Assembly: GCA_018822845.1 (NCBI GenBank) | Contig: JAHJJD010000040.1 | Coordinates: forward strand, 1-41,325 | Reading direction: 5' to 3' | Origin: Gammaproteobacteria bacterium | GTDB taxonomy: Bacteria > Pseudomonadota > Gammaproteobacteria > Thiotrichales > Thiotrichaceae | DNA length: 41,325 bases | Part shown: positions 8,085-16,833 of the stretch, one piece after another | Numbering within the stretch: position 1 is the stretch's first letter | How the letters are laid out: every line of letters starts with the position of its first letter | The notes under the pieces: model-generated | What the model saw: only the letters and a program-made list of their open reading frames with translations | Databases searched by the model: none | Told to the model about the DNA's origin: nothing | Translations under genes and position numbers: made by a program

Positions 8085-8847
8085 TTTGCAAAGCCGTTTC
8101 ATCGCCGCCATTTTTGACCGCGAGCAACGCGCGCCCGCCGCCGAACTGGTGTGCGATCATGCTGAGCTGGATGCGGCGCAACGGGTCGGCATTTACCGCA
8201 ACAGCGTGCACGGTGTCTTGCTGCAATACCTCGGCTCCCTGTATGAAGTTTGCCAGCAATTGGTGGGTGAAGAATTCTTCGCGCGCCTGTCCGATGAATA
8301 CGTGGATCATGCGCCGCCGACCCGCCCGTTTTTGGCGGAATACGGGGGTGGTTTGGCCGCTTTCATGCGCCAGCACCAAGCCATGCAATCCATGCCCTGG
8401 CTGGCTGATGTGGCACAACTGGAATGGGCACGTCATCAGGCGTGGAATGCCGTCAACCAGCCCGCATCCGACTTCACCCAAATCATGATGCTGGATGATG
8501 AGCAGCAGGCAAGTCTCTGTTTTCAAATGCCTGTTTCGGCGCAACTGGTGCATTCTGCCTATGCTGTCCATCAGCTCTGGCTGGCGCACCAACCGGAGGA
8601 TTTTCCTGGGAAACTGGCTCTGGAAGACATCCATATTCAGCAGCCTGCCCATGTGCTGGTATGGCGGCTGGGCAGGAAATTGCAGCAGGCAGCACTGAAT
8701 GAAACCGGCTGGAATTTCCTCACTGCCGTGCAACAGGGCGATACCTTGCCAGTGCTGACGGAGCGGTTTCAGGAACAGCTTCCCGGCTTGCTGAGCAGCG
8801 CTGTGCAACGCGGCTGGATATTGTCTTATTCAACGGGCAGGAACTGA
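8071..8847 (+). CDS. bufC1: Bufferin-biosynthesis partner protein BufC (DUF2063)
   Basis: The 258-residue protein has the DUF2063 (HvfC/BufC) N-terminal helical domain over about residues 4-95: LPDLQSRFIAAIFD, then YRNSVHGVLLQYLGSLYEVCQQLVG and FLAEYGGGLAAFM. The C-terminal half is variable, as usual. Such proteins act with the MNIO enzyme and probably recruit the precursor peptide. It starts at GTG 8071, inside the end of the MNIO gene. A later in-frame start would lose conserved sequence. In many bufferin loci a DoxX membrane protein follows; here none does, and a small lipoprotein gene comes next. Confidence 0.88.
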   Translation: MSLPDLQSRFIAAIFDREQRAPAAELVCDHAELDAAQRVGIYRNSVHGVLLQYLGSLYEVCQQLVGEEFFARLSDEYVDHAPPTRPFLAEYGGGLAAFMRQHQAMQSMPWLADVAQLEWARHQAWNAVNQPASDFTQIMMLDDEQQASLCFQMPVSAQLVHSAYAVHQLWLAHQPEDFPGKLALEDIHIQQPAHVLVWRLGRKLQQAALNETGWNFLTAVQQGDTLPVLTERFQEQLPGLLSSAVQRGWILSYSTGRN

Positions 8848-8906
8848 TGCCCCTGACTGCCAGTCAAATTGCATATCGATAACCATGCAAGAAGGAGTAG
8901 CAGCTC

Positions 8907-9431
8907 ATGTCATTTATTCGTGTCGGAGGAATTGTCCTGATGTCCAGCCTGTTGCTGAGCGCCTGTATGCCGCCGGATATGGTGAACGGAGGGGTGATAG
9001 GCGGGCCATGGGTGAATCCGTGGGCACCGCCACAACAACCGCCGGTTTATGCGGAGCCGGATGTGGACGTTTACAAATATCAGGGTTCCCGCCAGTGTGA
9101 GGGCGGTGGTGTGCCGATGGCTTCCATGCAGCAGCAATTGCAGATGGCAGGCGTACAGATAAAAGGCAGTTCCTGCGGGATGGATGGGCGCATGTACCCG
9201 GCGTTCTGCGGTGGCGCGGATGGGCGGATCAATATCTTTACCATTCCGGCCAGTAACGTCAACGCCGCGCTGGGGCAGGGGTTTGCGCCACTGGGCAATT
9301 TGCCGGGGGCGCAGCGCAGCAGTTGCTTTAGCGGTGGCACATCCAGCAGCAGCTACTACGATGCAGCTACGCCATCCACTACTTACCCCTACAGCGGCAG
9401 TAGTGGTGACGCTTCCTACTATTCGTATTAA
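8907..9431 (+). CDS. Predicted outer-membrane or periplasmic lipoprotein, unknown function
   Basis: The 174-residue protein has a clear lipoprotein signal: hydrophobic residues 8-17 and the lipobox LLSAC with Cys20. The residue after the cysteine is Met, so outer-membrane sorting is likely. The mature part has a proline-rich linker ([11 protein letters not shown]), a central block with cysteines in [21 protein letters not shown] and AFCGG, and a Ser/Tyr-rich tail ending in YYSY. I do not recognise a domain. The GAAGGAG site at 8891-8897 supports the start. It follows the bufferin genes by 59 bases on the same strand and may share their transcript, but nothing shows a functional link. Its stop overlaps the convergent prmB stop. 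Confidence 0.75.
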   Translation: MSFIRVGGIVLMSSLLLSACMPPDMVNGGVIGGPWVNPWAPPQQPPVYAEPDVDVYKYQGSRQCEGGGVPMASMQQQLQMAGVQIKGSSCGMDGRMYPAFCGGADGRINIFTIPASNVNAALGQGFAPLGNLPGAQRSSCFSGGTSSSSYYDAATPSTTYPYSGSSGDASYYSY

Positions 9432-10333
9432 TGCTCTGCCAGTTCACGCACCTGATCGGCGGTGAGGAGGAATACGCCCTCGCCGCCGCGCTCGAATTCC
9501 AGCCAGTGGAACAGTACGTCGGGGTAGGCTTCCTGTAGCGCATACTGGCTGTTGCCGACTTCCACCACCAGAATCCCGTTTTCGCTCAGATGATCCGCTG
9601 CATCACGCAGGATGCGGCGGGTATGATCCAGCCCGTCATGCCCGGAAGCCAGTGCCAGATTGGCTGGTTCGTGCAGGAATTCGGCAGTGAGGGCGGCCAT
9701 GTCACGATCATCCACATAGGGTGGGTTGCTGACAATGATGTCGTACTTGCGCCCTTGCAGGCTGTCGAACAGGTCGGATTGTATTGCTTCTGCCTGCCCG
9801 ACAAGGTTGTGGCGTTCGATATTGATGCGGGCAACATCCAGCGCATCTGCCGAGATGTCGCTCAAGTCAACTTGCGCATGGGGGAAAGCATAGGCGCAGG
9901 CAATGCCGATACAGCCGCTTCCAGTGCAAAGGTCAAGTATGTTGTGAACTTCGTGCGGCTCCAGCCACGGCGCAAACTGCTTTTCGATGTATTCCGCAAT
10001 CGGCGAACGCGGGATCAGTACGCGCTCATCCACGTAAAAGGGCAGGCCGAGGAACCAGCCTTCGTTGGTAATGTAAGCGGCGGGCTGGCGGGTTTCCACC
10101 CGCTGGCGGATGATCCCGGCCACTGCTTCACGCTCACTGCTGGTCAGGCGGCTGTCGAAATACAGGTCGGGCGTATCCACCGGCAGGTGCAGGGTGTGCA
10201 GCACCAGATAGGCGGCTTCGTCAAACGGGGAAGCCATGCCGTGCGAGAAGCTCAGCTCGGCATCAGCGAAGCGGCTTGCACCCCAGCGGATGTAGTCCTT
10301 GATGGTTAGCAGTTCAGAATGATCGAAGTCCAT
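9428..10333 (-). CDS. prmB: Ribosomal protein L3 N5-glutamine methyltransferase
   Basis: This 301-residue S-adenosylmethionine-dependent methyltransferase belongs to the HemK/PrmB family. The N-terminal helical domain is followed by the SAM-binding motif [14 protein letters not shown] and the glutamine-binding catalytic motif NPPY (VSNPPYVDD). The N-terminus ([15 protein letters not shown], then [14 protein letters not shown]) is the PrmB rather than PrmC pattern, so the target is Gln on ribosomal protein L3. I chose the ATG at 10333 because an upstream extension to 10399 would run into the psd start on the other strand. It is divergent from psd across 65 bases. Confidence 0.93.
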   Translation of the reverse strand: MDFDHSELLTIKDYIRWGASRFADAELSFSHGMASPFDEAAYLVLHTLHLPVDTPDLYFDSRLTSSEREAVAGIIRQRVETRQPAAYITNEGWFLGLPFYVDERVLIPRSPIAEYIEKQFAPWLEPHEVHNILDLCTGSGCIGIACAYAFPHAQVDLSDISADALDVARINIERHNLVGQAEAIQSDLFDSLQGRKYDIIVSNPPYVDDRDMAALTAEFLHEPANLALASGHDGLDHTRRILRDAADHLSENGILVVEVGNSQYALQEAYPDVLFHWLEFERGGEGVFLLTADQVRELAEH

Positions 10334-10337
10334 GTTA

Positions 10338-10368
10338 TTGACACATTGCGGTAAAATTGCCGTATCAT
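10338..10368 (+). promoter_or_regulatory. Possible psd promoter
   Basis: A perfect -35 hexamer TTGACA (10338-10343) and TATCAT (10363-10368) precede the psd ATG by about 30 bases. The spacing of 19 bases is longer than ideal, so activity is uncertain. It sits in the short gap between divergent prmB and psd. Confidence 0.4.
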
Positions 10369-10398
10369 CCCGCATTTCCACGCAATACTCCAACACCA

Positions 10399-11247
10399 AT
10401 GAACATCACCGACATCCTGAAATCCTGGCCACTCTACATCCTGCCGCACCACTTCATTTCCCGGCTGGTTTTCCGTCTGACCCGCATCCAGTGCCCGACC
10501 GTTGTGCCCGGCGCGATTCGCCTGTTCAGCGACATTTTCAAGGTCAATCTGACCGAGGCGGTTAACCCCGATCCGGAAAGTTACAAGACTTTCAACGAGT
10601 TTTTTACCCGTCCGCTGAAGCCGGAACTGCGTCCGCTGGCGGAAGGTGCAAACGTGCTGGCCAGCCCGGTGGATGGGCGTATCAGCCAGATGGGCAAGAT
10701 TGAGGAAGGGCGGATTTTCCAGGCCAAGGGGCATTATTATTCAGCGCTGGAATTGCTGGGCGGGGATGAAAAGCGTGCCGCGCCGTTCATGAATGGCCAG
10801 TTCATGACCATTTACCTGTCGCCACGCGATTACCACCGCATCCACATGCCGCTTTCCGGCAGCTTGACAGAGCAGGTGTATGTGCCGGGAAGATTGTTCA
10901 GCGTGGCAGGGCATACTGCGCGCACCATTCCACGTTTGTTTGCGCGTAATGAGCGGGTCGTCGCCATGTTCGACACTGAATTCGGCAAACTGGCAATGGT
11001 GCTGGTCGGGGCAATCAATGTTGCTGCCATCGAAACCGTGTGGGACGGGCTGGTGACGCCACCGCAGGGCTGGGGCGTCAAGCGCCAGACATTCCCGGAT
11101 GTGGTGCTGGAAAAAGGCGCGGAAATGGGCCGTTTCAATATGGGTTCCACCGTCATCCTGTTGCTGGAAAATGCCGATATGCAGTGGGAAAAGGGGCTGG
11201 CGGAAGATAAACCCCTCAAGCTGGGCGAACATTTGGCAAGCCTGTGA
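10399..11247 (+). CDS. psd: Phosphatidylserine decarboxylase proenzyme
   Basis: This enzyme converts phosphatidylserine to phosphatidylethanolamine at the inner membrane. The 282-residue proenzyme has the family blocks [17 protein letters not shown] and, near the C-terminus, the self-cleavage motif: here [10 protein letters not shown], where cleavage between Gly and Ser generates the pyruvoyl cofactor. The usual residue before GST is Leu; Met here is a minor change. The ATG at 10399 is preferred over an upstream TTG frame because homologues begin close to the [10 protein letters not shown]-like segment. No mscM or pssA gene is adjacent. Confidence 0.96.
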   Translation: MNITDILKSWPLYILPHHFISRLVFRLTRIQCPTVVPGAIRLFSDIFKVNLTEAVNPDPESYKTFNEFFTRPLKPELRPLAEGANVLASPVDGRISQMGKIEEGRIFQAKGHYYSALELLGGDEKRAAPFMNGQFMTIYLSPRDYHRIHMPLSGSLTEQVYVPGRLFSVAGHTARTIPRLFARNERVVAMFDTEFGKLAMVLVGAINVAAIETVWDGLVTPPQGWGVKRQTFPDVVLEKGAEMGRFNMGSTVILLLENADMQWEKGLAEDKPLKLGEHLASL

Positions 11248-11304
11248 AATTTCCGCTGGCCGGGTCTACACTCTGGGGAATTGCGAGCCTTGGAGGGAAC
11301 CGGG

Positions 11305-11772
11305 ATGTTACCAAATCTGATTTCAATCATTACCATGACAACCAGCATGATGCTGACGCCTGTGCTGCTGGCTGCCAATGACACGCCCGAACAGGGTTTG
11401 TCGCCTACCCAACCGTATGTGGCAGTCGGCAAGGATGTCAGTGGGCAAAATTTTGACAGTGCAAATCTGGAGCTGGCCAATTTCAGTGGCGCAACAGCAG
11501 AGAGGGCGAGTTTCCGCAATGCCAGTCTGGCCTATGCCAATCTGAGCATCGCCAAACTGAATGGCGCTGACCTGACTGGAGCCAACCTGAAATTCGCCCT
11601 GATCGAATACACTGAACTGGAAAATGCTGTTGGTCTGACCCCCGCGCAACTGGCGGAAGCCTGCATCCCCAAAGCCACCGAAGAGGAAAAGTTGATGGTG
11701 GAAGGCTTTGACCCGGTAGCATACAAACAACCGGAAGGGTGTCTGATCTGGGAACATGTTCCGCGCGGTTAA
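11305..11772 (+). CDS. Exported pentapeptide-repeat protein
   Basis: The 155-residue protein starts with a hydrophobic signal sequence (about residues 1-24, ending VLLAA). It then has a short run of pentapeptide repeats of the A(N/D)Lxx type: SANLELANFSGA, ASFRNASLAYANL and LNGADLTGANL. These form a right-handed quadrilateral beta-helix in known structures. The C-terminal part (LTPAQLAEACIPKATEEEK) is typical of proteins in which the repeats pass into a non-repeat tail. GGAGGG at 11292-11297 supports the ATG at 11305. Function is unknown, and the predicted location is the periplasm. Confidence 0.75.
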   Translation: MLPNLISIITMTTSMMLTPVLLAANDTPEQGLSPTQPYVAVGKDVSGQNFDSANLELANFSGATAERASFRNASLAYANLSIAKLNGADLTGANLKFALIEYTELENAVGLTPAQLAEACIPKATEEEKLMVEGFDPVAYKQPEGCLIWEHVPRG

Positions 11773-11799
11773 TACATATGGTTACAGGGTAAGGTGGGA

Positions 11800-12648
11800 A
11801 TGTCGCTATTGAATCAGGAATGGCAGGCGTGGCTGGATAACAACCTGATGCGCGGCTGCAATGTCGGTGAGCTTTACAGGATGATGCGTGACAACGGTTT
11901 TGCTGTTGGCACGATCAGGCAAATGATGGGGGATGCTTATCCCGACGGCATTGAGTCGCTGGAGCCTACATCCAGCGTGGACTATTTGTCGCTGGCCGGG
12001 ACTCTGGAAGTGCATGGGCAGCAGGCTGGCGTGCAGCGTTTCGATACCAACCTGCTCCAACTCTATACCATTGAGCACTTCCTGACACCTGAGGAATGCG
12101 CGCGGGTGATCGCCTTGGCGGAAGCAAAGCTGCGCCCTTCCACCGTTACGCATTTCAATGGCGACGCTGCTTTCCGCACCAGCGAGACTTGCCATCTGGA
12201 TGATACGGGCGATGCATTCATCCGTTATATTGATGAGAAAATTGCCAAAACCCTGGGTGTCCGCTTGCCATATTCGGAGCCGATTCAGGCGCAAAGCTAT
12301 CAGGTCGGGCAGGAGTTCAAGCCACACCACGATTATTTCACCCCCAATACCGATGTTTATACCGAGTTTGCGGGCAAGGCCGGGCAACGCACCTGGACAT
12401 TCATGATCTACCTCAATGACACGCCCAAAGGTGGTGGGACGCATTTCCTGTTTCTGGATCACGTCTTCTACCCAAAACAGGGCATGGCTGTTGTCTGGAA
12501 CAACCTGTTTCCGGATGGCACGCCCAACCGTCATACCCTGCACCACGGCATGCCAGTGGAGGAGGGCAAAAAGGTCATCATTACCAAGTGGTTCCGCGAG
12601 AACGGTGTCGGCCCGATGTTTTACGCTGAAGATGGGCTGCTGGAATAA
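11800..12648 (+). CDS. Prolyl-4-hydroxylase-like 2-oxoglutarate/Fe(II) dioxygenase
   Basis: The 282-residue protein ends in a P4H-type double-stranded beta-helix (about residues 85-268). The iron ligands are visible as H176-x-D178 in KPHHDYF and H248 in TLHHGMPV. K258, in GKKVIITKW, is the likely 2-oxoglutarate binder. The N-terminal 80 residues are not obviously catalytic and may be a substrate-binding region. The AAGGTGGG site just before the ATG at 11800 supports the start. Bacterial members hydroxylate proline in proteins, for example EF-Tu, but the substrate here is unknown. The 3' end overlaps the convergent antiporter gene by 28 bases. Confidence 0.88.
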   Translation: MSLLNQEWQAWLDNNLMRGCNVGELYRMMRDNGFAVGTIRQMMGDAYPDGIESLEPTSSVDYLSLAGTLEVHGQQAGVQRFDTNLLQLYTIEHFLTPEECARVIALAEAKLRPSTVTHFNGDAAFRTSETCHLDDTGDAFIRYIDEKIAKTLGVRLPYSEPIQAQSYQVGQEFKPHHDYFTPNTDVYTEFAGKAGQRTWTFMIYLNDTPKGGGTHFLFLDHVFYPKQGMAVVWNNLFPDGTPNRHTLHHGMPVEEGKKVIITKWFRENGVGPMFYAEDGLLE

Positions 12649-14462
12649 GCGTTTGCAGTCCCTCGGCCACTGTTTTCGCCGGGCATGACCAAGGCGAGGA
12701 TTTCCCAGCCTGCTGCCGGTTTCGCCGTATTTTTTTCCATCATCACGAACAGCCTGCCCTTGCTGCTTTTTGCAAACAGCGGGATGGCCCTGTCCCCATG
12801 CTGTTGCAGGTAGTCTGCGTAGCCAAAGCTTTCTGTCAGGCGGGTTTTGCGGATTTCCGCTCCTTTGCCCAGCCACTTCATCAGGTAGGAGTAGTGGTAC
12901 TGGTTGCCGAACAGGCAGTTGGCGATGCGCAGGGTTTCGTTGCGCGGCAAGCCTTTGGAAGGGCACAGGCTGAACACGTTCTGCTTGCCGAATTCACGCC
13001 GGAAACGCAGCGCCGACAGCTGGTTGTTTTCATCCCGTGCGGAAATCGCAATCAAGCGCCCCAAACCGACCAGATCCAGATGGCGGTCGGCATGTTCCGA
13101 AGTCACGTCGCCGTAGTAGGTATCCAGCCCGGCCATGCGTGCATCCCGAACCTTTTCCCAACTGGTGTCAGCAACCAGTACGCGGAAACCTTCCTCTTTC
13201 AAGGCAACACCAATCGCCCGACCCACCGGGTTTGCCCCGACGATCAGGAAACCATGCGGTTCCGGTTCCGATACCTTGAGCATATTGGCCAGCAGCCGGG
13301 CAGTCGCACTCTGGAAAATGACTGTGCCGATGATGAGCATGAAGGTCAGTGGCGCGAGCAGGTGTGCATCCAGTGTGCCGAGCTGTTCCAGTTTCAGGGT
13401 GAAAATCGCGCTGACGGCGGCGGCCACGATGCCGCGTGGGGCAATCCAGCCCAGCAGGAATTTTTCCTGCCATTTCAGCGAGGAACCCTGGGTGGAAATG
13501 AAAATTTTCAGCGGGCGGGCGATGAACTGTACGCCAAGGAAGACTAAAACCCCGGCCAGGCCGATTTCCGCAAACTGGTCAAAATCGATGCGTGCGGCCA
13601 GAATGATGAACAGTGCAGAGACCAGCAGGATGGTCAGGTCTTCCTTGAACGAGAGGATTTCCTCAATATCCAGCCCTTTGGTATTGGCCAGCCAGATGCC
13701 CATGATGGTGACCGCCAGCAGGCCGGATTCTTCGCTCAAGGTGTTGGCCAGCACATGCACGCCGATGACCAGGGTCAGCGCTACCAGGTTTTGCAGGTAT
13801 TCTGGTACCAGATGTTTTTGCAGGATGCTGCCCAGTACCCAGCCACCGGCAATACCGGCAGAAATACCGCTCAGCAGGGTCAGGCCAAAGGTCATCAGGA
13901 CGTGGGTAAACTGGTCGCCGCTTGAGCCTGATACGGCCACGATGTATTCAAATACCAGTACCGCCAGCAATGCGCCAATCGGGTCGATGAGGATGCCTTC
14001 CCAGCGCAGGATTTGCGAAATGCGGTTGTTGGGGCGGATGGTGCGCAGCATCGGCACAATAACGGTTGGCCCGGTCACTACCATGATGGCACCAAACAGC
14101 CAGGAAAGCGGCCACGGAAAACCCACCAGGTAATGCGCCAGCAGGGTAACGGTGATCCAGGTCGACAGCATTCCAACCGATAGCATGTTGAGTACGACGC
14201 GCTGGATGCCCTGCAACTGGTGAAAATTGAGCGTCAGGCTGCCTTCAAACAGGATGACGGCCACCGACAGGGAGGCCAGTGGAAACAGCAAATCCCCGAA
14301 CAGGGCATCCGGCTCCAGCCAGCCGCTTACAGCAGGCCCCAGAATGATGCCGGTCAATAGCAGGAACAGGATGGCAGGCAGTTTTAGCCACCACGAAACA
14401 ATCTGGCTCAGCAGGCCGAGACCAATAATACTGGCTAACACGAGGGTAATATGTTCACTCAT
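12621..14462 (-). CDS. CPA1-type Na+(K+)/H+ antiporter with RCK domain
   Basis: The 613-residue inner-membrane protein has about 12-13 hydrophobic segments over residues 1-390 of a Na+/H+ exchanger fold. The conserved region GPTVIVPMLRTIRP followed by WEGILIDPIGALLAVLVFE is typical of the CPA1/NhaP group. After about residue 400 there is a Rossmann RCK_N (TrkA-N) domain starting HGFLIVGANPVGRAIG, and a C-terminal tail. The domain suggests gating by nucleotide or redox state, as in Kef-type systems. It likely exports Na+ or K+ in exchange for protons. It is divergent from pyrE; its start codon touches the pyrE promoter region. Confidence 0.9.
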   Translation of the reverse strand: MSEHITLVLASIIGLGLLSQIVSWWLKLPAILFLLLTGIILGPAVSGWLEPDALFGDLLFPLASLSVAVILFEGSLTLNFHQLQGIQRVVLNMLSVGMLSTWITVTLLAHYLVGFPWPLSWLFGAIMVVTGPTVIVPMLRTIRPNNRISQILRWEGILIDPIGALLAVLVFEYIVAVSGSSGDQFTHVLMTFGLTLLSGISAGIAGGWVLGSILQKHLVPEYLQNLVALTLVIGVHVLANTLSEESGLLAVTIMGIWLANTKGLDIEEILSFKEDLTILLVSALFIILAARIDFDQFAEIGLAGVLVFLGVQFIARPLKIFISTQGSSLKWQEKFLLGWIAPRGIVAAAVSAIFTLKLEQLGTLDAHLLAPLTFMLIIGTVIFQSATARLLANMLKVSEPEPHGFLIVGANPVGRAIGVALKEEGFRVLVADTSWEKVRDARMAGLDTYYGDVTSEHADRHLDLVGLGRLIAISARDENNQLSALRFRREFGKQNVFSLCPSKGLPRNETLRIANCLFGNQYHYSYLMKWLGKGAEIRKTRLTESFGYADYLQQHGDRAIPLFAKSSKGRLFVMMEKNTAKPAAGWEILALVMPGENSGRGTANAYSSSPSSA

Positions 14463-14465
14463 GGG

Positions 14466-14495
14466 TTGGTTCCCTGATTTTGTATTCCTTATAAT
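14466..14495 (+). promoter_or_regulatory. Predicted pyrE promoter
   Basis: A perfect -10 hexamer TATAAT lies at 14490-14495. TTGGTT at 14466-14471 gives an 18-base spacer, matching three of six -35 positions. Transcription would start about 30 bases before the pyrE ATG. The -35 lies next to the start codon of the divergent antiporter gene. Confidence 0.5.
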
Positions 14496-14531
14496 CCGTT
14501 CTTCTTCTTATCACGCAAGTATGACAACCCG

Positions 14532-15173
14532 ATGAAAAACTACCAGCAAGCATTTCTTGAGTTCGCGATGGCGCAAGGCGTCCTGAAGTTTGGCGAATAT
14601 ACCCTGAAATCAGGCCGCATCAGCCCTTACTTCTTTAATGCGGGCCTGTTCCAGACCGGTTCAGCCCTGTCCCAACTGGGCAAGTTTTATGCGCAGGCCA
14701 TTGTGGATTCCGGGCTGGAGTTCGACATGCTGTTCGGGCCTGCCTACAAGGGCATCCCGCTGGCAGCCGCTACCGCGATGGCTTTGTATGAACATCACGG
14801 CAGGGATTACCCTTACGCCTTCAACCGCAAGGAAGCCAAGGATCACGGTGAAGGTGGCACGATTGTCGGTGCAGCCCTGCAAGGCCGGGTGCTGGTGGTG
14901 GATGATGTGATGACGGCTGGCACGGCGATTCGTGAATCCGCTGACATCGTGGCGGCGCAGGGGGCGCAAATGGCCGGTGTAGCCATTTCCCTCGACCGTC
15001 AGGAACGCGGCAAGGGCGAACAGTCTGCGGTGCAGGAGGTGGAAGCGCTTTACGGCATTTCCGTCATCAGCATCGTCGGCCTCAAGGAGGTCATCAATTA
15101 TGTTGGCGGCAGCCTGAACGATCCGGTCTTGCTCGACAGGATACAGGCTTACCGCAACCAGTACGGTATCTGA
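14532..15173 (+). CDS. pyrE: Orotate phosphoribosyltransferase
   Basis: This 213-residue enzyme, the same length as E. coli PyrE, transfers phosphoribose from PRPP to orotate in UMP synthesis. The PRPP-binding signature [13 protein letters not shown] lies at residues 120-132. Other family blocks are [19 protein letters not shown] near the N-terminus and the loop [10 protein letters not shown]. It stands alone rather than next to rph. Its stop is one base from the convergent peroxidase gene stop. Confidence 0.97.
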   Translation: MKNYQQAFLEFAMAQGVLKFGEYTLKSGRISPYFFNAGLFQTGSALSQLGKFYAQAIVDSGLEFDMLFGPAYKGIPLAAATAMALYEHHGRDYPYAFNRKEAKDHGEGGTIVGAALQGRVLVVDDVMTAGTAIRESADIVAAQGAQMAGVAISLDRQERGKGEQSAVQEVEALYGISVISIVGLKEVINYVGGSLNDPVLLDRIQAYRNQYGI

Positions 15174-15174
15174 T

Positions 15175-16656
15175 TCAGGGCGCAAACCGCGCATTCAGTT
15201 GCAAGCCTTGTGAATCCTGCCTGCCGTGATCTTCAGGCGGGATCCATTTGCTCATGCATATCTGGCTGGTTACACACGGGTCGGTCAGGGTTTGCAGAAA
15301 CGCAACCAGGTTTTGCACGTCTTCCTGTTTATAGGAATGCCCGGCGATGTCGGTGTTTTCCCCCAGCATTTCGCGCAGGTTCTGTTGGTATTGACCGGTC
15401 TGGATGTTCGGCTGTTTCAACTGGGCGGTGTTGTAGTGCAAGGCAGACTGGAACGGGTTGAGCATGTGCTCCACCATGTTGCCAAGCGATGTGTAAGCGC
15501 CATTATGCCCCCATGGGCCGGTCACTTCCACATTCAGCAGGGTGGGGGTGCGGAAGCGGAATTTGTCTTCCGGCTTACCCGTCACTTGCCAGCGTCCGTA
15601 ATCCTGCTGCGCGTCCTTGTCCGGTTTGCCATTACCGGGGCCAATGGGTGGCATCAGGACGTTGCGGAACTGTTCGTCGGTGAAAAAGTCTCCACTATGG
15701 CAGGATGCGCAGGCAAAGCCGCCTTCGTCATGGTTGCGGAAAAACAGTAGCGCGCCCTGTTTGGCCTGGCTGCTGATGGCATCCAGTTTGCCTTCTACAT
15801 AGCTTTTCCAGGGGTTGTTGAGGAACACCTGGGAGCGTTCGTATTCGGCTAGTGCGGCGGAAATATTCTGCTCGGTGATCAGCTCGCTCGCCGCTGCGTC
15901 GGGTTTGCCGTAAGCCTCACGGAATGCAGCCAGCCAGCGGGCGCTTTCCCGTGCTTCAAGGGGCGTGCCGGTTTTGCCATAACCGCCCAGGCGTTCTGCC
16001 AGCGGCTCCCGGCAGGACTGGGGCGTGCCGCCAGCATCAAAGCTTTCACCACGCATTTCATGATTGGAGGTTACCGGGAAACGTGCCTGTGCCTGTACCA
16101 GGTTGCCGCCAGCGTTCGGGTCGGTGTCAGGGTAGGCGACATCCGGCGTGTGGATGCCGCTGCTGGTTTTTTCCACCCGCCCGTCATGAAACATGAAATG
16201 CTGCCACAAACCGATGTTGAAAGTGGTGGGGGCATTGCGCGGTACTCCCGGCGAACGGTTGCCCTGCAATAGCCGCTTGTGCCCGAGGACGTCAGGGTCT
16301 TCTGCATCCACACCAATCGAGAGGGAGAGGTTATCCCCACCACCCAGCAGCGGATGATGGCATGAGGCACAGGCCACATCCAGATTACCGGAGAGGGTCT
16401 TGCTGAAAAACAGTTGCATTCCCAGTTGTGCCAGCGGTGCGCCGATAGCGGGCAATTCCCGGCCCTTAAGCGGGTCGCCGGTCAATTGCTGCCTTTGGAT
16501 AAGCTGCCCGAGGGCGACATCCATTCCAGATCTCAGCACGGGAGCACTGCTGTTGGTGGGGATGTGGGCATCAACCTGAGGGGATGAATTGTTGTCGCAA
16601 CCTGTCAACAGCAACAGGACGCAAACCAGCATGGTAAGATAATACTGCATGATCAT
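15175..16656 (-). CDS. Di-heme cytochrome c peroxidase / MauG-family lipoprotein
   Basis: The 493-residue protein begins with a lipoprotein signal ending in the lipobox LLTGC (Cys20), so it is probably membrane-anchored in the periplasm. It has two c-type heme sites, CASCH at 96-100 and CASCH at 316-320. The block FRTPTLLNVEVTGPWGHNGAY is characteristic of the CCP/MauG superfamily. Classical peroxidases are about 330-350 residues, so this one is longer, with an insertion between the hemes and a C-terminal tail. Hydrogen peroxide detoxification with electrons from the respiratory chain is likely, but MauG-like oxidation of another partner cannot be excluded. An FNR-like box lies upstream at 16692-16705. 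A start two codons later (16650) is possible. Confidence 0.88.
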   Translation of the reverse strand: MIMQYYLTMLVCVLLLLTGCDNNSSPQVDAHIPTNSSAPVLRSGMDVALGQLIQRQQLTGDPLKGRELPAIGAPLAQLGMQLFFSKTLSGNLDVACASCHHPLLGGGDNLSLSIGVDAEDPDVLGHKRLLQGNRSPGVPRNAPTTFNIGLWQHFMFHDGRVEKTSSGIHTPDVAYPDTDPNAGGNLVQAQARFPVTSNHEMRGESFDAGGTPQSCREPLAERLGGYGKTGTPLEARESARWLAAFREAYGKPDAAASELITEQNISAALAEYERSQVFLNNPWKSYVEGKLDAISSQAKQGALLFFRNHDEGGFACASCHSGDFFTDEQFRNVLMPPIGPGNGKPDKDAQQDYGRWQVTGKPEDKFRFRTPTLLNVEVTGPWGHNGAYTSLGNMVEHMLNPFQSALHYNTAQLKQPNIQTGQYQQNLREMLGENTDIAGHSYKQEDVQNLVAFLQTLTDPCVTSQICMSKWIPPEDHGRQDSQGLQLNARFAP

Positions 16657-16691
16657 ATTGGGGGTTGTTATATGACATAAGCATTATCTCA

Positions 16692-16705
16692 TTGCTGTAG
16701 ATCAA
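16692..16705 (-). promoter_or_regulatory. FNR/Anr-like box upstream of the di-heme peroxidase
   Basis: Read leftward, the site is TTGAT-CTAC-AGCAA, matching nine of ten bases of TTGAT-N4-ATCAA. A TATAAC hexamer lies 19 bases downstream of the box, a spacing close to class II FNR activation. Cytochrome c peroxidase genes are known targets of FNR/Anr in other gammaproteobacteria. The inferred transcript start is close to the start codon. Confidence 0.45.
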
Positions 16706-16833
16706 GCTGTGATAGGGCTTGTCTGGCTAACCCTACCATTTGGTGTATTCTGTCAAAGGTTCTATGGGTTTAGAATCTGTCATGTATTAAAAACAAGTCA
16801 CTGTCTCATTTTGAGAGTTTAATGGAGAGTAAA

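Noticed and set aside
12798-14133. Two long rightward frames
   Set aside because: Antisense to the CPA1 antiporter gene; they have no starts with ribosome-binding sites and no recognisable domains.
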